A stretch of DNA of 64,000 nucleotides, taken from assembly GCF_000336695.1 (NCBI RefSeq), contig NZ_AOMC01000109.1:1-64000 (forward strand), in the 5' to 3' direction. Shown piece by piece: positions 9,062-17,784 of the stretch. The first letter of the stretch is position 1. Each line of letters begins with the position of its first letter. The DNA comes from Halococcus morrhuae DSM 1307 (GTDB lineage: Archaea > Halobacteriota > Halobacteria > Halobacteriales > Halococcaceae). Below the pieces are notes generated by a model. That model ran no database searches. It was not told the origin of the DNA and saw only the letters and a list, made by a program, of their open reading frames with translations. A program made the position numbers and the translations under genes.

Positions 9062-11399
9062 ACACGAAAGTGGCGGGAACGACGGCGAAAACGAGAAGAA
9101 GGGCGTCGCGGGCTTCATGCAGCGCGCACGCGACCAGGCCAGCGCGGCGAGCGAGAAGGACGTGACGAAGACGGCCCCGTTCAAGGCGTTCGAGCACGCG
9201 ACCGAATCGGTCGCGCTGAACACGATGACCGAAGGACGGTTGTTCGACGTGGCCGACGCGCTGTCTGACTACCGGCTTCAAGATGTCGACGTGACCGACA
9301 CGACCTGTGGCTACTGCGCCGTGGGCTGTCGGTTCGATCTCCACACGAAGGACGGGGAGGTACTCGGCGCGCGACCCACCGATCCCGAGAAAGCGCCGAT
9401 CAACGGCATCTCGACCTGCGTAAAGGGAAAATTTAGTTACAACTACGTGAACAGCGACGACCGCCTCACCGAACCGCTCGTCAAGGAGGACGGCGAGTTT
9501 CGGGAGGCGTCGTGGGACGAGGCGCTCTCGCGAGTGGTCGACGGGCTCGGCGGGATCATCGAGGAAGATAGCCCGGACGCGCTCGGGCTGATCTCCTCGT
9601 CGAAGGCCACGAACGAGGACAACTACGCGATGCAGCGGTTCGCCCGCGAGGTCATCGGCACCAATAATGTCGACAACTGCAATCGGCTCTGTCACGCGCC
9701 GACGGTCGCGGCGCTCAAACAGACCGTCGGCTACGGCGCGGCCTCGGTGGGGGTGGAGGACCTCGAAAACACGGACTGCTACCTGCTCTCGGGATCGAAC
9801 ACGACCGAAGCCCACCCCGTGCTGGCGACACGGATCAAACAGAACGTCGCCGACGGGGCCGATATGGTGGTGTTCGATCCCCGGAAGGTCCAGATCGCCG
9901 AGTACGCCGACCAGTACACCCGAACCGAACCGGGCTACGATACGGCCTGGATCAACGGGCTCACTCGGTACATCATCGCAAACGATCTCCATGACGAGGC
10001 GTTCATCGACGAGCGCACCGACGGCTTCGACGAGCTGAAGGAGCATCTCGATCAGTTCACACCCGAGTACGTCGAGCGGGTATCGGGAGTGCCACCGGAG
10101 GAGCTGGCGTCGGCAGCGGAGACCATCGCCGACGCCGACTCGTGTTGTTTCTGCTGGACGCTCGGGCTGACCGAGCACACCAACGGGACGGAGAACGTCA
10201 TCTCGATGTCGAACCTCGCACTCGTCACCGGCAACATCGGCAAGCCCGGCGCGGGACTGTCGCCGTTCCGCGGGCAGAACAACGTCCAGGGCGGCGGCGG
10301 GGACATGGGCCCGCTGCCGAACAACTTCCCTGGATACCAGCCCGTCACCGACGACGAGATCCGCGAGAAGTTCGAGGAAGCGTACGACACCGAGATCCCG
10401 AGCGAGGAGGGGTTGCGGACGACCGAACAGTTCCTCGCGGCCGACCGGGGCGATCTCCGCGGGATGTACATCATGGGCGAGAACGCCTCGCTCTCGGAGC
10501 CCGGCGTCGATCACGCCCAGGAGGTCCTCGACGATCTCGACTTCCTCGTGGTGCAGGACATCTTCCTCACCGAGACCGCCGAACACGCAGACGTCGTCCT
10601 GCCGGCGACGACCGCCGTCGAATCGAACGGGACGTTCACGAGTTCGAGTCGACACGTCCAGCTGGTGAAGCGAGCGATCGAACCGAAGGGCAACAGCCGT
10701 GGGGATTGGGCGATCCTTCAGGCGCTCGCCAGGCGGTTCGGCCACGACTGGGACTTCGCGTCGCCCTCCGAGATCATGGACGAGATCGCCGAGCTGACGC
10801 CGATCTATGGGGGAATCAGCCACGAGCGGCTCGAAAACGGCGACGAACTCCAGTGGCCTTGCTGGAACGACAACCATCCAGGCACCACGCGCCTCTACGA
10901 GGAGGAGTTCAACACCGCGGACGGCAAAGCGTCGCTCATTCCGACGGGACCGAACGAGCCGGCCGACATCTCGGACGACGAGTTCCCGCTGACGATGACG
11001 ACCGGACGCGTGCTCTACCAGTACCACACGGGCACGATGACCCACCGCGAGGAGGGGATCATGTCCTACGTCGGCGAGGACTTCGTCGAGATCAACCCGG
11101 AGACGGCCGCCAACGCCGGCATCGAAAGCGGCGACTACGTCCGTGTCGAATCACGCCACGGGACGATTCGCGTCAAAGCGCAAGTCACTGAACGGCCCGG
11201 ACAGGACACCGTGTTCGTCCCGATGCATTTCGCCGAATCGGCCGTGAACACGCTCACCGACGAGGAGAACCTCGACGCGGCGGCGCGAACGCCCGAGTAC
11301 AAGGTCACGAGCGTCCGACTCCGACCGGGTGAGGAGAGCGATCCGGCGCGCACGACCCGTGAGAGCGGCGACCGAACGCTCGCGGAGTCCGACGACTGA
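9054..11399 (+). CDS. fdhA: Formate dehydrogenase alpha subunit (molybdopterin oxidoreductase)
   Basis: A 781-residue bis-MGD enzyme predicted to oxidise formate to CO2. The N-terminal 4Fe-4S motif is Cys85-x2-Cys88-x3-Cys92...Cys122, followed by Lys124 (TCVKG), the electron-transfer lysine of this family. The metal ligand is Cys213 in NRLCHAPTV, the position held by selenocysteine in E. coli FdhF, so this is a Cys-type enzyme. A C-terminal molybdopterin-dinucleotide domain (TGRVLYQYHTGTMTHR) is present. No Tat signal is visible, so it should be cytoplasmic. The 80-residue charged N-terminal extension before the cluster is unusual. Formate as substrate is inferred from family resemblance. Confidence 0.85.
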   Translation: MNEHESGGNDGENEKKGVAGFMQRARDQASAASEKDVTKTAPFKAFEHATESVALNTMTEGRLFDVADALSDYRLQDVDVTDTTCGYCAVGCRFDLHTKDGEVLGARPTDPEKAPINGISTCVKGKFSYNYVNSDDRLTEPLVKEDGEFREASWDEALSRVVDGLGGIIEEDSPDALGLISSSKATNEDNYAMQRFAREVIGTNNVDNCNRLCHAPTVAALKQTVGYGAASVGVEDLENTDCYLLSGSNTTEAHPVLATRIKQNVADGADMVVFDPRKVQIAEYADQYTRTEPGYDTAWINGLTRYIIANDLHDEAFIDERTDGFDELKEHLDQFTPEYVERVSGVPPEELASAAETIADADSCCFCWTLGLTEHTNGTENVISMSNLALVTGNIGKPGAGLSPFRGQNNVQGGGGDMGPLPNNFPGYQPVTDDEIREKFEEAYDTEIPSEEGLRTTEQFLAADRGDLRGMYIMGENASLSEPGVDHAQEVLDDLDFLVVQDIFLTETAEHADVVLPATTAVESNGTFTSSSRHVQLVKRAIEPKGNSRGDWAILQALARRFGHDWDFASPSEIMDEIAELTPIYGGISHERLENGDELQWPCWNDNHPGTTRLYEEEFNTADGKASLIPTGPNEPADISDDEFPLTMTTGRVLYQYHTGTMTHREEGIMSYVGEDFVEINPETAANAGIESGDYVRVESRHGTIRVKAQVTERPGQDTVFVPMHFAESAVNTLTDEENLDAAARTPEYKVTSVRLRPGEESDPARTTRESGDRTLAESDD

Positions 11400-11668
11400 T
11401 GACGCTCACACGACGCATCAAGCAGGCGGCGGGGCTCGGCGACGGCGAAGTCGGCGTCGAGAGCGACCGCGAACACGACGTTCGGGAGTGTACGGTCTGT
11501 GGGGAGCGCTTCGACACCGGCAAAACGACGTGTCCGGCCTGTGGCAGTCGATTGAGCCGGACGAAGACGGTCGTACCGCACGCGCTGTTCAACCTGTTCG
11601 TGGTGCTCGCGGCGACCGGCCTGCACGCGATCCGGAACGTGCTCACCGGCAACATCCCGCCGGAGTAA
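11399..11668 (+). CDS. Small zinc-ribbon membrane protein of unknown function in the fdh operon
   Basis: 89 residues; the ATG overlaps the fdhA stop (TGATG), implying translational coupling. The middle carries CTVCGERF...CPACGSRL, a four-cysteine zinc ribbon, and a hydrophobic segment (LFNLFVVLAATGLHAI) follows near the C-terminus. A membrane-associated zinc-ribbon protein could tether or assemble the dehydrogenase, but this is a guess from position. No family name is recognised. Confidence 0.75.
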   Translation: MTLTRRIKQAAGLGDGEVGVESDREHDVRECTVCGERFDTGKTTCPACGSRLSRTKTVVPHALFNLFVVLAATGLHAIRNVLTGNIPPE

Positions 11669-11723
11669 GGGTCGATCTTACCCTGGCCAGCGCTCTTATC
11701 CGTTTTCCGCCCCGAGAGAACGC

Positions 11724-11858
11724 ATGACACGCCACGAGGACCAACCGACGCCAGACGAGAGCGACGAACTGTTCATCTGTCTCGACTGTGGCTACGAGAG
11801 CGTCGAGGAAACCGAGAACTGCCCGGAGTGTGGCGGTGAACTGGCGGTCAAACACTGA
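11724..11858 (+). CDS. 44-residue zinc-ribbon (CPxCG / rubrerythrin-like) mini-protein
   Basis: A 44-residue ORF reading MTRHEDQPTPDESDELFI followed by CLDCG and CPECGGEL and ending VKH. Two CxxC pairs about 15 residues apart make a complete zinc ribbon or rubredoxin-like knuckle. Haloarchaea encode many such mini-proteins, usually annotated as rubrerythrin-like domain proteins, with mostly unknown roles. It lies 55 bases after the previous zinc-ribbon gene on the same strand and may be the last gene of the fdh unit or stand alone. Confidence 0.75.
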   Translation: MTRHEDQPTPDESDELFICLDCGYESVEETENCPECGGELAVKH

Positions 11859-11946
11859 CGACGGATTTCGAAAAGCGTCGAAGCCGGGGACAACCGAACA
11901 GAACACGAGCAAGAGGAGCGTGAAACGGTGATGATTCCCTACTGGT

Positions 11947-13236
11947 CTACTCCACCTCAGCCTCGACATCGAAGTCGTCCGGTGTAGCCGTCCCGATAGC
12001 GGGAAGTCGTCGGAGTCGTGGGCGAAAGAGGACGTAGACAGCCGTGAACCCGAAGCCGCTGGCGGCCAGCGCCATCGTCGTCGTTGTTCCCAACATCTCG
12101 GCGATCGCTCCTCCGATGAGTGAGCCGAGCGGAAGCGTTGCCCCGGAAGCAGTACCCTTTGTCGCCGAAATCCGACCCAGCAGGTCGGCCGGGAACACGC
12201 GCTGGTTCAGCGTCGAACTGAGCACGCCAGAGATCCCGACGGGCACCCATGCAAGACCGAACAGGACGACGGTGAGTGCCGGCGACGATACGAGAACCGC
12301 AGCGAGCCAGCAGCAGGCAGCCAGCCCATGGACGAGGAGCACTCTTCCATAGGGAACTCCCTCGAACCACGGACCGACGAGCGAGCCGACAAGTCGGCCG
12401 ATTCCGAGCGCACCTAGCAGCAGGCCGTAGACGGCAGGGCCGCCGAGACCGTCGCCAAACGCCGGCAGTATCGCCAGTGTGACGCCGGTCGTGAAGTTCG
12501 CCACCGCGGTCGTCAGTATCAGTTCGACGAACACCGTCCCGCGGAGCATTCTGACCCCGTCCCGGAGATCCGAAACGTACGAACGCAGCACCGAGCGGAC
12601 GGTTGGGACGACTGTTTCGGCTCTCGGTTTCGTGCGCTCGTCAGTTTGTGTAGCGACGCCGAGTCTGATGCCGGCGAACAACAACGCGGCACCGGCGAAC
12701 GTGGCCGAGTCGGCGAGAAACAGCGTCGTCGCACCGAAAAGGGCGACGAAACCACCACCGAGTGCGTCGAACACCATGTCCAGTCCGAGCGTCACGGTCG
12801 AGAGCGCCGCGTTCGCCCCAGGGAGGCGCTCGTCGTCGACGATACGAGGCAACAGCGCCGTCTCCATCGGTGCCATCAGCAACGACGCGAGCATCAATAT
12901 CGGCGCAACAGCGAACAAAACGCCGACGTGCAGATAGTTCAGCGCTGCCACCAGCGGCAGGATCAGTACGACGATGCCCTGAATTATCTGCGACCCGACG
13001 AGGACGCGTTCGAGCCGCAGACGATCGACGATCGGGCCGGCAAACACCTGCAACAGCCACGGCAACAGTAGTATCGCGTTCAGCGCGCCGGTGACCAACG
13101 TCGAGCCACTCAGCTCGAAAGCAAGCCAGAGCATCGCCACTGTGTAGAGGCTGTCACCGGCGTTCGTGACGAACTGCCCGGCGAAAAAGCGCCGGAAGTC
13201 GGCGTTGCGCCACAACACTCGATCAAGGGCGCTCAT
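11947..13236 (-). CDS. MFS transporter, exporter type (EntS/MFS_3-like)
   Basis: 429 residues with about 12 hydrophobic segments. The N-terminus LWRNADFRRFFAGQFVTNAGDSLYTVAMLWL is typical of the MFS_3 / macrolide-siderophore efflux group. An internal loop around residues 190-215 is hydrophilic and separates the two six-helix halves. The substrate is unknown. The gene is isolated between the fdh locus and a tRNA gene, with an empty 398-base spacer upstream, so it may be an accessory gene; its base composition is somewhat lower in G+C than the flanking housekeeping genes. Confidence 0.85.
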   Translation of the reverse strand: MSALDRVLWRNADFRRFFAGQFVTNAGDSLYTVAMLWLAFELSGSTLVTGALNAILLLPWLLQVFAGPIVDRLRLERVLVGSQIIQGIVVLILPLVAALNYLHVGVLFAVAPILMLASLLMAPMETALLPRIVDDERLPGANAALSTVTLGLDMVFDALGGGFVALFGATTLFLADSATFAGAALLFAGIRLGVATQTDERTKPRAETVVPTVRSVLRSYVSDLRDGVRMLRGTVFVELILTTAVANFTTGVTLAILPAFGDGLGGPAVYGLLLGALGIGRLVGSLVGPWFEGVPYGRVLLVHGLAACCWLAAVLVSSPALTVVLFGLAWVPVGISGVLSSTLNQRVFPADLLGRISATKGTASGATLPLGSLIGGAIAEMLGTTTTMALAASGFGFTAVYVLFRPRLRRLPAIGTATPDDFDVEAEVE

Positions 13237-13634
13237 TGGCGATCACCCCCGAAAACCGTCGGAACAGCAGCGGAGAGAGCGGACAGGGAATCCGCTCGTC
13301 GATGCTGTGGCGATCGACGTGATCGGTTCGATCGTGGGTCGTGTATCGGTACACGGTCGTGCGAGTGCCGGCGTTTGACCGGCGACTCGGTGGATATCGG
13401 CATATGCGTGCGTGGTCGATAGAAAATACGGCTACCGAGGAGGCAGCGAAACGAGCCCGAGTGCTGCGGCTATCGGGCCCGTCCCGAGGCGGAGAGCGGG
13501 AGAGGATTGAACACCGGACGAACCGCGAACCGGTCGGTCATAGAACGTACATGAGGAGGTATGCAAGAATTCGATAAAAACGCACCGCTTTCGAACGAAT
13601 GAAACAAGCAAGGAACACTCGAACGAGACAGGAG
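13237..13634. other. 398-base intergenic stretch between MFS gene and tRNA-Gln
   Basis: No convincing gene, RNA or repeat is seen. Short open frames exist here but lack homology-like motifs, plausible starts or biased codon use. The A-rich end (about 13560-13620) is the 3' flank of the minus-strand tRNA gene. The promoter of the MFS gene must lie near 13240-13280, but no clear TATA box stands out. Confidence 0.5.
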
Positions 13635-13707
13635 TAGTCCCACCAGGATTCGAACCTGGGTCGAAGCCCCCAGAAGGCTTCAGGATTGGCCACTACCCCA
13701 TGGGACT
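13635..13707 (-). tRNA. tRNA-Gln (anticodon CUG)
   Basis: A 73-base cloverleaf reads on the minus strand. The acceptor stem AGTCCCA pairs with TGGGACT, followed by discriminator A; CCA is not encoded. The D-stem is GGGT/ATCC, the anticodon stem AAGCC/GGCTT encloses the loop TTCTGGG with anticodon CTG (plus-strand 13671-13673), and the T-arm contains GGTTCGAATCC. There is no intron. A TTAGG TATA-like element sits about 28 bases upstream near 13735. No duplicated 3' end marking an integrated element was found nearby. Confidence 0.95.
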
Positions 13708-13797
13708 GTGCTCCTACCTATCTCGCCGACCCACCTAAGCGTTGCGCGTTCGATCGACGACCGCCAGTTACTTGCTGCCGAGAGGAGGAGGGTCGCC

Positions 13798-14370
13798 ATG
13801 TACGTCGGACGATTCCTCGTCATCGGCCCCGAGACCGGCGCGTACCGCGTCTCCTCGCGATCGTTCCCGAACCGGAAGATCATCGAGCGCGACGACCGCC
13901 TCACCGTGGTGCCGACCGACGCGGCCGACGAGACGGATAACCCCTACGTCTCCTACAACTGCGTACGACCGGTCGACGATCGGGTCGTCGTCGGCAACGG
14001 TTCGCACACCGATCCGATCGCCGAGAAACTCGCGCTCGGCTATCCCGCCCGCGACGCGATCGCGCTCTCCCTGTTGGCACTCGATTTCGAGAAGGACGAC
14101 TACGACACCCCGCGCATCGCCGGCGTCGTCGGCCCGGAAAGTTTCGTCGGGACGGTCCGACGCGACGGGCTCGTCGTGGAGCAAGTGACGGAGCCGACGC
14201 TGGTGGCGACCTACGAGAAGGACGATCCGGAAGCGACGGATATCGCGGTCGAGAGCGCCGCCGGGGCCGCGAGCACGGTCTACGACGCCGATTTCGAGCA
14301 CGCGGTCTGTGCGGCCGGCGTCGCGCGGACGGACGAGGGGTTCGAGACGGCCATCGAGAACGGCGATTGA
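13798..14370 (+). CDS. purO: IMP cyclohydrolase, archaeal PurO type
   Basis: Catalyses the last step of purine synthesis, FAICAR to IMP, replacing the bacterial PurH cyclohydrolase domain. The start at 13798 ([10 protein letters not shown]) gives 190 residues, the family length, and is preceded by a strong Shine-Dalgarno GGAGGAGGG at 13784-13792, so this gene appears leadered. The conserved N-terminal [11 protein letters not shown] is a PurO hallmark, and NPYVSYNC follows. It is transcribed away from the tRNA gene and followed 25 bases later by a phosphoesterase gene. Confidence 0.93.
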   Translation: MYVGRFLVIGPETGAYRVSSRSFPNRKIIERDDRLTVVPTDAADETDNPYVSYNCVRPVDDRVVVGNGSHTDPIAEKLALGYPARDAIALSLLALDFEKDDYDTPRIAGVVGPESFVGTVRRDGLVVEQVTEPTLVATYEKDDPEATDIAVESAAGAASTVYDADFEHAVCAAGVARTDEGFETAIENGD

Positions 14371-14395
14371 AGGCGGGCGGGGTCGTAACCGGGGC

Positions 14396-15055
14396 ATGAT
14401 CGTCGGTGTCATCGCGGATATTCACGGAAACCGGGTCGCACTCGACGCCGTTCTCGACGACATGCCGCCGGTTGACGCGCTGGTCTGTGCCGGCGACGTG
14501 GTCGGCTACAACCCGTGGCCCGGCGCGTGCGTCGACGCACTCCGCGAGCGCGGGGTGCCGACCGTGATGGGCAACCACGACCGCGCGGTGGCGACCGGAA
14601 CGAGTTTCTCGTTCAACAGCATGGCCGGGGCCGGCGTCGCGTACGCCCGCGAGCAGCTCAACGACGAGCAGCTGGCGTGGCTCGCCGGGCTCCCCGACGA
14701 GCGCACGGAGTTCGACGGACGAGTGAAGATCGTCCACGGCCATCCCGAGGATCCGGACCGCTACACCTATCCCGACATGTTCGCCGCGGACATGCTCGGC
14801 GACGAGGACGTGCTCGTGCTCGGCCACACACACGTCCAGCATCACGAATCCTACGACGGCGGGATCGTCCTGAACCCGGGCGGCGTCGGCCAGCCGCGCG
14901 ACGGCGACCCGCGGGCGGCCTACGCAACCCTGGATCTCGATGGGATGAGCGTCGACGAGCATCGCGTCGAGTACGACATCGAGTGCGTCGAACGCGCGGT
15001 GAGTGAGGCGGGACTGCCGGAACAGATCGGGAGTCGGCTGCGGAAGGGTCGCTAA
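14396..15055 (+). CDS. Calcineurin-like metallophosphoesterase (YfcE/MJ0936-like)
   Basis: 219 residues beginning MIVGVIADIHGN. All five metal-site motifs of the family are present: DIHGN, GDVVGYNP, GNHD, HGHPED and GHTHVQ. Such proteins hydrolyse phosphodiesters in vitro; the physiological substrate is unknown. It lies 25 bases after purO on the same strand. The stop codon overlaps the stop of the convergent aspartate kinase gene. Confidence 0.88.
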   Translation: MIVGVIADIHGNRVALDAVLDDMPPVDALVCAGDVVGYNPWPGACVDALRERGVPTVMGNHDRAVATGTSFSFNSMAGAGVAYAREQLNDEQLAWLAGLPDERTEFDGRVKIVHGHPEDPDRYTYPDMFAADMLGDEDVLVLGHTHVQHHESYDGGIVLNPGGVGQPRDGDPRAAYATLDLDGMSVDEHRVEYDIECVERAVSEAGLPEQIGSRLRKGR

Positions 15056-16230
15056 AAGGTGTCCTGAACGATCGACAGCGCGCGCTCGCGGTCGTCCCAG
15101 TCGACGAACACCGCCACCGAGGTCGCGCTCGTGATGACGTCGTGGGCGGTGACGTGCTCGTCGGCGAGCGTCTCGATCATCCCCTGAACGACGCCCGATT
15201 GAGTCGGAAGCTCGCCGCCCGAGACCCGGATCGCGGCGAAATCGTCGTCGACGGTCACGCTCGACAGGGCGTCCTCGTCGATGACGCGCTCGTGGAGCAC
15301 CGTCTCGGCCTCCGTCGCGTCCTCGGTGTAGAGATAGAACGTGATCGAGTCGAGACCGCTCGCCGCCGCGTCGATGTTGATCCCGACGTCGCCGAGCGCG
15401 CCCGAGAGCGCCGCGAGAATGCCCGGCCGATTTCTGATCGCCCGCCCGGCGACCGTGAGACAGGACAGTGGCGTCTCCTGGAGGTCGATGAGCGTCTCGA
15501 AGGTGCCCTCGATGCTGGTCCCACCCTGGAGCAGGTCGCCGTGCTGGTAGTGGACGACTCGGACCCCGAGTTCCGGTTCCTTGTAGTTGAGTGCGCTCGG
15601 CGCGATGACCTCCGCCCCGCGGAAGGAGAGGTTGCGGAGCTCGTCGACGCTGATCTCGCCGACGTTTCTGGCCCCTTCGACGACCCGGGGATCGCCGGTC
15701 ATCACACCCTCGACGTCGGTGACGATGACGACCTCCTCGGCGTCCATGTAGTTGCCGAGCATGACGGCGGTCGTATCGCTGCCACCGCGGCCGAGAGTGG
15801 TGACCGAGCCGGCGTGATCCTCGGCGAGAAAGCCCGTCAGGACCGGGACGACCTCGCCCATGCGATCGGCGAGCGCCTGTGCACGGCGGGTCGTCTCCTC
15901 GACGTCGACCTCGCCGTGGGAATCGGTGATGACCGGCCAGTGCTCGCCGCCGGGTTCGACGAACGCGGCGTCGACGCCGCGCGCCGAGAGGGCGGCCTTG
16001 ACCATCCGGGCGGAGGTGCGCTCGCCCATGCTGACGATCTCGGCCTTGTCGCTCTCGGCGACGTCGAACTGGATCCCGTCGAGGAGGCTGTCGGTCGTCG
16101 AGCCCATCGCGCTGACGACGACGGCGATCTCGTGGCCGGCCTCGACGGCAGCCGCGATCGAGTCGGCGGCGCGGTTGATCCGATCGCCGCTGCCGAGACT
16201 CGTCCCGCCGAACTTCGCTACGACGCGCAT
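15052..16230 (-). CDS. lysC: Aspartate kinase
   Basis: Phosphorylates aspartate, the first step to lysine, threonine and methionine. From Met at 16230 (MRVVAKFGGTS) the protein has 392 residues; Met at 16242 is possible. The kinase signature VVAKFGGTSLGSGDRI is at the N-terminus, LGRGGSDTTAVMLG near residues 145-160, and two ACT domains occupy the C-terminal third (VAGRAIRNRPGILAALSGAL...). ACT domains usually confer amino-acid feedback. Later genes of these pathways in this window are thrC, metX and metY, which are not adjacent. Confidence 0.93.
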   Translation of the reverse strand: MRVVAKFGGTSLGSGDRINRAADSIAAAVEAGHEIAVVVSAMGSTTDSLLDGIQFDVAESDKAEIVSMGERTSARMVKAALSARGVDAAFVEPGGEHWPVITDSHGEVDVEETTRRAQALADRMGEVVPVLTGFLAEDHAGSVTTLGRGGSDTTAVMLGNYMDAEEVVIVTDVEGVMTGDPRVVEGARNVGEISVDELRNLSFRGAEVIAPSALNYKEPELGVRVVHYQHGDLLQGGTSIEGTFETLIDLQETPLSCLTVAGRAIRNRPGILAALSGALGDVGINIDAAASGLDSITFYLYTEDATEAETVLHERVIDEDALSSVTVDDDFAAIRVSGGELPTQSGVVQGMIETLADEHVTAHDVITSATSVAVFVDWDDRERALSIVQDTF

Positions 16231-16353
16231 CCCTGCCTCCATCGGCGATACCGCCGCGTGAGAGTGACGTGCATGGGTAGCGCTGGTATCGCCCGGGGAT
16301 AACTGCTTTCATCCATTCCATCGTGACGTTTCGGGCGCGATCGGCCGGTCGAG

Positions 16354-16361
16354 GGTTTAAC
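16354..16361 (+). promoter_or_regulatory. TATA-like element for the GNAT gene
   Basis: GGTTTAAC, about 28 bases before the ATG at 16385, fits a leaderless promoter. Confidence 0.45.
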
Positions 16362-16384
16362 TGCCTGCATCCCGACGGCGAGGC

Positions 16385-16768
16385 ATGGAGGTGCGCGATG
16401 CCGTCGAAGCCGACGCCGGACGGCTGGCCGCGCTCGGCGACGCGCCGGCGGAGACGATGCGAAATCTGGTTCACGACAGAACCGTGCGCGTGGCGGCAGA
16501 AGACGACGATCTCGTCGGGTTCGTGAGTTTCGATGCCCGCCGCGACGCGGTCCACGTCACCCAGTTCGACGGCCAGCCGGAAGCCGTCGAGCGCCTGCTC
16601 GACGAACCGGCACGGTTCGCGCGGAGCGAGGGGATGGCCGCCGAACTGCTCGTCGAGGCGTCGCGAGAGGAACTCAGGCGCGCCGCGACGGACGCCGGCT
16701 TCCGGGAGGTCGGCCCGGGGCCGCGCTTCGACGGCGCACCGACGGTGAAGTTTCGACTCGAAACGTAG
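16385..16768 (+). CDS. GNAT-like acetyltransferase domain protein
   Basis: 127 residues starting MEVRDAVEADAGRLAAL, typical of the first strand and helix of GNAT enzymes. The central strand DDLVGFVSFDARRDAVHVTQF fits beta2-beta4, but the acetyl-CoA loop is degenerate (EPARFARSEGMAAELLVEA), and the end GFREVGPGPRFDGAPTVKFRLE fits beta5-beta7. It may be a divergent or inactive member. It stands alone between lysC and a toxin-antitoxin locus, and T6 at 16839-16844 may terminate its transcript. Confidence 0.7.
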   Translation: MEVRDAVEADAGRLAALGDAPAETMRNLVHDRTVRVAAEDDDLVGFVSFDARRDAVHVTQFDGQPEAVERLLDEPARFARSEGMAAELLVEASREELRRAATDAGFREVGPGPRFDGAPTVKFRLET

Positions 16769-16838
16769 GGGTTGCGTAAACGAGTGCCACGCTCTGCGAA
16801 GCGAGGACAGTTGGGTCGAGCCGTTTCCGTCCGGTGGA

Positions 16839-16844
16839 TTTTTT
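16839..16844 (+). terminator. T-tract, candidate terminator after the GNAT gene
   Basis: Six consecutive T on the coding strand, 70 bases after the GNAT stop codon. Archaeal RNA polymerase terminates at such tracts without needing a hairpin. No other T6 is seen in the neighbouring sequence. Confidence 0.35.
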
Positions 16845-17028
16845 CGTCGTGCTGAAAGGACGGAGAGACGCTGGACCGTTTCGGATGGAACAATATTTCG
16901 ACGGACGATGGAGCGTGGTGCCGACCGAGAAAGGCGAGGGGAGGGATACCGGAAACAGGAGACGAAGTCGAGTCAATGGTAGCACGATCAGCACAGCTAT
17001 ACCGATCCGTACCGTACGCACGACAGGC

Positions 17029-17406
17029 ATGCCCATCGATATCGCTGCGTTCGAGCACGACGACCGTCTCGGCGAACCGTCGATCGGCGAGCGGGTCATC
17101 ACCTATCTCGCTGCGAACGACGACAAAGCGTTCACGCGCGGCGAGATCGCGGCCGCCATCGATGCCGCACCGAACGCCGTCGGCAGCGCGCTCACGCGGT
17201 TGAAGAATCGGGATCTCGTGCGCCATCGCGAGCGGTACTGGGCCATCACCGACGATCAAGAGCGGCTCCGGGCCGCTGAGGGGCTGCACGATCTGCTGGA
17301 AACGCTCGCCGTCGACGACGAGGAGCCGTTCGACCGGGAGGCATGGCTGGCGAACGCGACGCCGGTTGGGAATCAATCGGGCGAGAGTCGATCGGACGGG
17401 GAGTGA
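17029..17406 (+). CDS. Winged-helix (MarR-like) protein, putative antitoxin/regulator of the MazF-like gene
   Basis: 125 residues from ATG 17029, preceded by a CTATACC TATA-like box about 28 bases upstream (16998-17004). Residues about 20-70 form a winged helix: VITYLAANDDKAFTRGEIAAAIDAAPNAVGSALTRLKNRDLVRHRERYWAI. The remaining C-terminal part is a charged tail with a helix (ERLRAAEGLHDLLETLAV). The toxin gene starts one base after its stop, the usual arrangement in which the first gene encodes a DNA-binding antitoxin. A longer frame upstream is open by chance; the promoter position supports the chosen start. Confidence 0.75.
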   Translation: MPIDIAAFEHDDRLGEPSIGERVITYLAANDDKAFTRGEIAAAIDAAPNAVGSALTRLKNRDLVRHRERYWAITDDQERLRAAEGLHDLLETLAVDDEEPFDREAWLANATPVGNQSGESRSDGE

Positions 17407-17407
17407 G

Positions 17408-17758
17408 ATGGACGACGCAGCCGGAATCGGTCGCGGTCACGTTCTCTGGGCGGCCGACCCGTTCAAGCGCGCAGCCGATACGGAGCGCCCATTCGTCGTT
17501 TTGAACGACGAAACGCACCCGTTTTCCGGCGAGCAATGGATCGCCACCGCCGTTTCGACCACACCGCGGCCACACGCGCTCGAAATCACCGAGCAAAACT
17601 GGACACACGGCACCCTTCCACAGCGGAATCATGCGTACCCGTGGGCCATCGTCTCACCACGAATCGAAACGATCGAGTACGTCATCGGAAGCGTGACGAA
17701 TCGGTTCGTGGACGAGCTCGTCACCGAGGTGGGTAGCTACATCGGACTGGATGAATGA
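17408..17758 (+). CDS. PemK/MazF-like toxin (putative endoribonuclease)
   Basis: 116 residues. The N-terminal GRGHVLWAADPFKRAADTERPFVVLNDE matches the GxVxW...RPxVVL pattern of the PemK/MazF SH3-like barrel, and QWIATAVSTTPRP follows as the second strand block. MazF proteins cut RNA at short sequences and are neutralised by the product of the adjacent gene. The gene is separated from the winged-helix gene by one base. Catalytic competence cannot be judged, as the family is divergent. Confidence 0.75.
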   Translation: MDDAAGIGRGHVLWAADPFKRAADTERPFVVLNDETHPFSGEQWIATAVSTTPRPHALEITEQNWTHGTLPQRNHAYPWAIVSPRIETIEYVIGSVTNRFVDELVTEVGSYIGLDE

Positions 17759-17784
17759 GTCGGCCGTAAGACGGAAACGCCCGC

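Noticed and set aside
8931-11045. 704-codon antisense frame over fdhA
   Set aside because: Same codon-bias shadow; fdhA has intact catalytic motifs on the other strand.
13341-13577. 78-codon frame upstream of the tRNA gene
   Set aside because: No promoter, no haloarchaeal acidic composition and no motif; Arg-rich as expected for non-coding G+C-rich DNA.
13635-13707. tRNA-Gln as an integration site for a mobile element
   Set aside because: No second copy of the tRNA 3' end, integrase or transposase was seen nearby; no insertion sequence was recognised in the window.
13901-16555. 884-codon minus-strand frame across the phosphoesterase and lysC genes
   Set aside because: Overlaps three well-supported genes; the product is extremely Arg-rich, typical of an out-of-frame translation of G+C-rich genes.
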